From JAJYZP01 sp049964535 (GTDB taxonomy: Bacteria > Actinomycetota > Acidimicrobiia > Acidimicrobiales > Acidimicrobiaceae), in the NCBI GenBank assembly GCA_049964535.1, contig JBMFXG010000125.1, positions 1-8,229 on the forward strand: a stretch of DNA of 8,229 bases. The letters are read 5' to 3'. The notes below the pieces were generated by a model that was not told where the DNA came from, searched no databases, and worked only from the letters and a program-made list of their open reading frames with translations. Both the position numbers and the translations under genes were made by a program. Below, piece after piece: positions 6,310-8,229 of the stretch. Within the stretch, counting starts at the first letter, position 1. Each line of letters begins with the position of its first letter.

Positions 6310-6327
6310 GCGATTGTACACAATTGC
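6310..6327. promoter_or_regulatory. near-palindrome between tRNA-Arg and argS
   Basis: The 18-bp element has perfect core arms ATTGT and ACAAT (6313-6317 and 6320-6324) around AC. The outer GC/GC pairs are separated from the core by a G/T position. On the minus strand it contains TACAAT (6318-6313), a plausible -10 for the tRNA gene. A second AATTGC half (6304-6309) repeats the one at 6322-6327. It could be a regulator site for the divergent pair or just promoter sequence. No promoter for argS can be placed with confidence in the remaining part of 6261-6452. Confidence 0.3.
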
Positions 6328-6452
6328 TAGTAGGTGATTCTTTTCTACTTCTAAGACCGTAGGATTTTGGTGGATATCGGTGGTGAACCCAGAGTCGAAC
6401 TCCTCTCTCTTGAGGTCTCTATTTCGAACTCTTCAACAGTTAAAGGTAGAAG

Positions 6453-8081
6453 TTGCAGCGTCGCGAAGATCAAATCGTTCGATCACTTACGTTGGCCGTG
6501 AGAGAGCTTGGACAGGAGGTCCCTAGTTCGGGTGTCCATGTTGAGATACCTGCGCGTGAGGAGCACGGTGACTACTCGACCAATCTTGCCCTCTTGCTAT
6601 CCAAACAGATCGGCCAACCGCCACTTTCGATCGCTGAATCACTGATTGCGACTGAAGCTATTCGATCGCTTCCACATCTCGTCAAAGTCGAGATTGCTCG
6701 CCCAGGATTTATCAATTTCACGCTCGCCCCGACCCACCTTCACGAGCTGATGGTGGAGGTTAAAGAGGAGGGGCGTGACCTCTTTGCGCGACATGATTTT
6801 GGTGATGGCACCCGGATGCAACTGGAGTTCGTATCTGCCAACCCCACCGGACCTCTCCATATCGGTAATGGATGGTGGGCTTCGTACGGAGACGCCCTCG
6901 GGCGCGTGCTCGAACGATGTGGATATAGCGTGACTCGAGAGTACTACGTCAACGATACTGGTGGCCAGATTCGCACCTTGGGGGCATCGATTCTTGCGAG
7001 GCGGAGAGGTGAGGAGCCACCTGAAGGTGGATATCTCGGTGACTACATCGTCGAGCAGGCAAGTCGTTACTTGGGTGAAGAGGACATTGTGGAGGCGGGG
7101 AAGTGGGCTGCCGAGGAGAATCTCGCTACTATCCAGCGTTCACTAGAGCGGTTGAATATCGTTTTCGATACCTGGTTTTCTCAGGCCTCGATTGAGGACT
7201 CTGGTGCCGTCGCGAACGTTGTCGACCTGCTATTTGAACGTGGAGCCGTTTTTGAGAACGACGGTGCGCTATGGTTGCGATCGACCGAGTGGGGAGACAC
7301 ACGCGATCGAGTGCTGCGAAAGTCGAATGGTGACTACACCTATCTAGCCGGCGACATTACGTATCACTACAATAAGTTCGTTATCAGGGCCTTCGATGCC
7401 GTCATTGATATCTTCGGCGCAGATCATCACGGTCAGGTCGCGTCGATGCGGGCTGCGATGGCTGCGCTTGGTATCGACGTCGATCGACTAGAGATCCGTT
7501 TGGGTCAGATCGTTGCTCTCGAGTCGGGTGATCAGGCGGTCAAGTTCTCCAAGCGCGCGGGCACTGCTGTGTCACTGGATTGGTTGGTCGATGAAGTGGG
7601 TCCTTCGGTCACTCGCCTCCTTGCGCTGTCGACTTCCCTAGATCGTGCTACGACGATTAACCTTGCCGAGGCCAAGGAGCGATCGATGGAGAACCCGGCG
7701 TACTACATTCAGTATGCACACGCCAGGATGGCTGCCCTCGACCGGATGCGGAGCGAGCGAGGGATTGCTCCTGCAGCTATCGACGACGCTCGAGAGCTCG
7801 GAGTGCTCGTCCATCCTCGAGAGATTCGTCTGATGCGTGAGATTATCGCTCTTCCGGAAGTGGTTCGGCTCTCCGCACTCGAGCGAGCGCCGCATCGCGT
7901 GACTACGTGGCTCAAGGGATTGGCCGCTGCCTTCCATGGCTTCTACCACGACTGCCCAGTTCTGATGGAGGGAATCTCAGATGAACTAGTTGCCGCACGA
8001 CTCTATCTCGTTGAGGTCGCTAGAGTGGCGATCGTGACCGGACTCGATCTCCTCGGAGTCGATGCTCCAGAGGAGATGTAG
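6453..8081 (+). CDS. argS: arginyl-tRNA synthetase
   Basis: A 542-residue class I synthetase that attaches arginine to tRNA-Arg in the cytosol. The N-terminal ArgRS-specific domain (about 1-100) contains REEHGDYSTNLALLL (35-49). The Rossmann catalytic domain opens with ANPTGPLHIGN (129-139), the HIGH motif in the HIGN form common in ArgRS. NDTGGQI (167-173) and GADHHGQV (322-329) follow, and KFSKRAGT (364-371) is the KMSKS-like loop. The C-terminal DALR anticodon-binding domain shows NPAYYIQYAHARM (414-426), FHGFYHDCPV (494-503) and the terminal GVDAPEEM. Length is at the lower normal range. The start is TTG at 6453, because an in-frame TAG lies 6 nt upstream and AAAGG (6442-6446) is 6 nt before it. 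It is followed without a gap by lysA, forming the start of an amino-acid operon, and is divergent from tRNA-Arg. Its leader carries a repeated TCGAACTC (6395-6402, 6424-6431). Confidence 0.97.
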   Translation: MQRREDQIVRSLTLAVRELGQEVPSSGVHVEIPAREEHGDYSTNLALLLSKQIGQPPLSIAESLIATEAIRSLPHLVKVEIARPGFINFTLAPTHLHELMVEVKEEGRDLFARHDFGDGTRMQLEFVSANPTGPLHIGNGWWASYGDALGRVLERCGYSVTREYYVNDTGGQIRTLGASILARRRGEEPPEGGYLGDYIVEQASRYLGEEDIVEAGKWAAEENLATIQRSLERLNIVFDTWFSQASIEDSGAVANVVDLLFERGAVFENDGALWLRSTEWGDTRDRVLRKSNGDYTYLAGDITYHYNKFVIRAFDAVIDIFGADHHGQVASMRAAMAALGIDVDRLEIRLGQIVALESGDQAVKFSKRAGTAVSLDWLVDEVGPSVTRLLALSTSLDRATTINLAEAKERSMENPAYYIQYAHARMAALDRMRSERGIAPAAIDDARELGVLVHPREIRLMREIIALPEVVRLSALERAPHRVTTWLKGLAAAFHGFYHDCPVLMEGISDELVAARLYLVEVARVAIVTGLDLLGVDAPEEM

Positions 8082-8229
8082 ATGGATCGAGTCGGCGCGG
8101 GTCGACCCCGAATACCGACCCACCTCTTTTCGTCAACGATGACGGTTCGTAGCGATGGTCACCTGCTCATTGGTGGCGTGGCCGCAAGGACAATCGCTGA
8201 AGAGGTGGGAACTCCGGTCTTCGTCTACG
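8082..8229 (+). CDS. lysA: diaminopimelate decarboxylase, N-terminal part (cut by the window edge)
   Basis: The first 49 residues of a PLP enzyme that converts meso-diaminopimelate to lysine, the last step of lysine synthesis. The visible part ends HLLIGGVAARTIAEEVGTPVFVY (27-49), matching the conserved LysA opening in which an IGGV-type strand precedes GTP-x-x-VY at the entry to the TIM barrel. The catalytic Lys and PLP residues lie beyond the window. The ATG follows the argS TAG directly (0 nt). AGGAG (8071-8075), inside the end of argS, lies 6 nt before it, so translation is probably coupled. argS-lysA adjacency is a familiar actinobacterial arrangement, usually continuing into the threonine genes. 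Confidence 0.85.
   Translation, partial: MDRVGAGRPRIPTHLFSSTMTVRSDGHLLIGGVAARTIAEEVGTPVFVY

Noticed and set aside
6150..6362. A 70-residue plus-strand open frame containing RQDSNLRTRLRRPVLYPLSYEG
   Set aside because: This is the well-known false protein produced by reading the antisense strand of a tRNA gene. It lies across the tRNA-Arg on the opposite strand.
6381..6412. GAGTCGAACTC in the argS leader as a second, decayed tRNA T-arm
   Set aside because: The flanking bases do not form a T-stem and no other cloverleaf arm is present.
6858..6869. HIGN instead of HIGH in the ArgRS active-site motif
   Set aside because: This form is common in bacterial arginyl-tRNA synthetases and is not a defect.

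Overview
The window looks like chromosomal DNA from a moderate-GC actinobacterium. An Acidimicrobiia-type organism (the iron- and sulfur-oxidising Ferrimicrobium/Acidimicrobium group) is my best guess, but it is inference. The support is the argS-lysA gene pair, typical of Actinobacteria; GTG and TTG starts; promoters that seem to start at or next to the start codon; and a strong excess of the tetranucleotide TCGA. No mobile element, CRISPR array or rRNA is visible.

Left part (1-1938, all minus strand): a small P-loop NTPase of the adenylate-kinase/FlaR-like type (225-794) lies downstream of a TauE/SafE-family membrane exporter (1058-1795). A candidate Cys-containing upstream ORF (1792-1938) overlaps the exporter's GTG start. 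A gene-poor stretch follows (1939-2600).

Middle (2601-4745, minus strand): a compact three-gene operon runs TauE/SafE permease (3857-4696), DUF1634 membrane protein (3357-3860), GntR/UTRA regulator (2601-3353). The first two genes overlap by GTGA, and the last two are 3 nt apart. A promoter sits directly against the first ATG. A short inverted and direct repeat overlaps its -10 and is the natural candidate operator for the regulator encoded at the operon's end. The simplest reading is a self-regulated exporter for an anionic, possibly sulfur-containing metabolite. The substrate is unknown.

Right part: about 1.4 kb with no recognisable gene (4746-6188), then tRNA-Arg(CCG) on the minus strand (6189-6260). 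Divergent from it is argS on the plus strand (6453-8081), encoding arginyl-tRNA synthetase, immediately followed by the start of lysA (diaminopimelate decarboxylase, cut by the window edge). A tRNA-Arg and its charging enzyme are thus fired from one 192-bp intergenic region that contains a near-palindrome.

I see no clearly new system. The most interesting leads are the TauE-DUF1634-GntR operon with its operator-like promoter, the overlapping Cys-containing uORF before the other TauE gene, and the long gene-free region.
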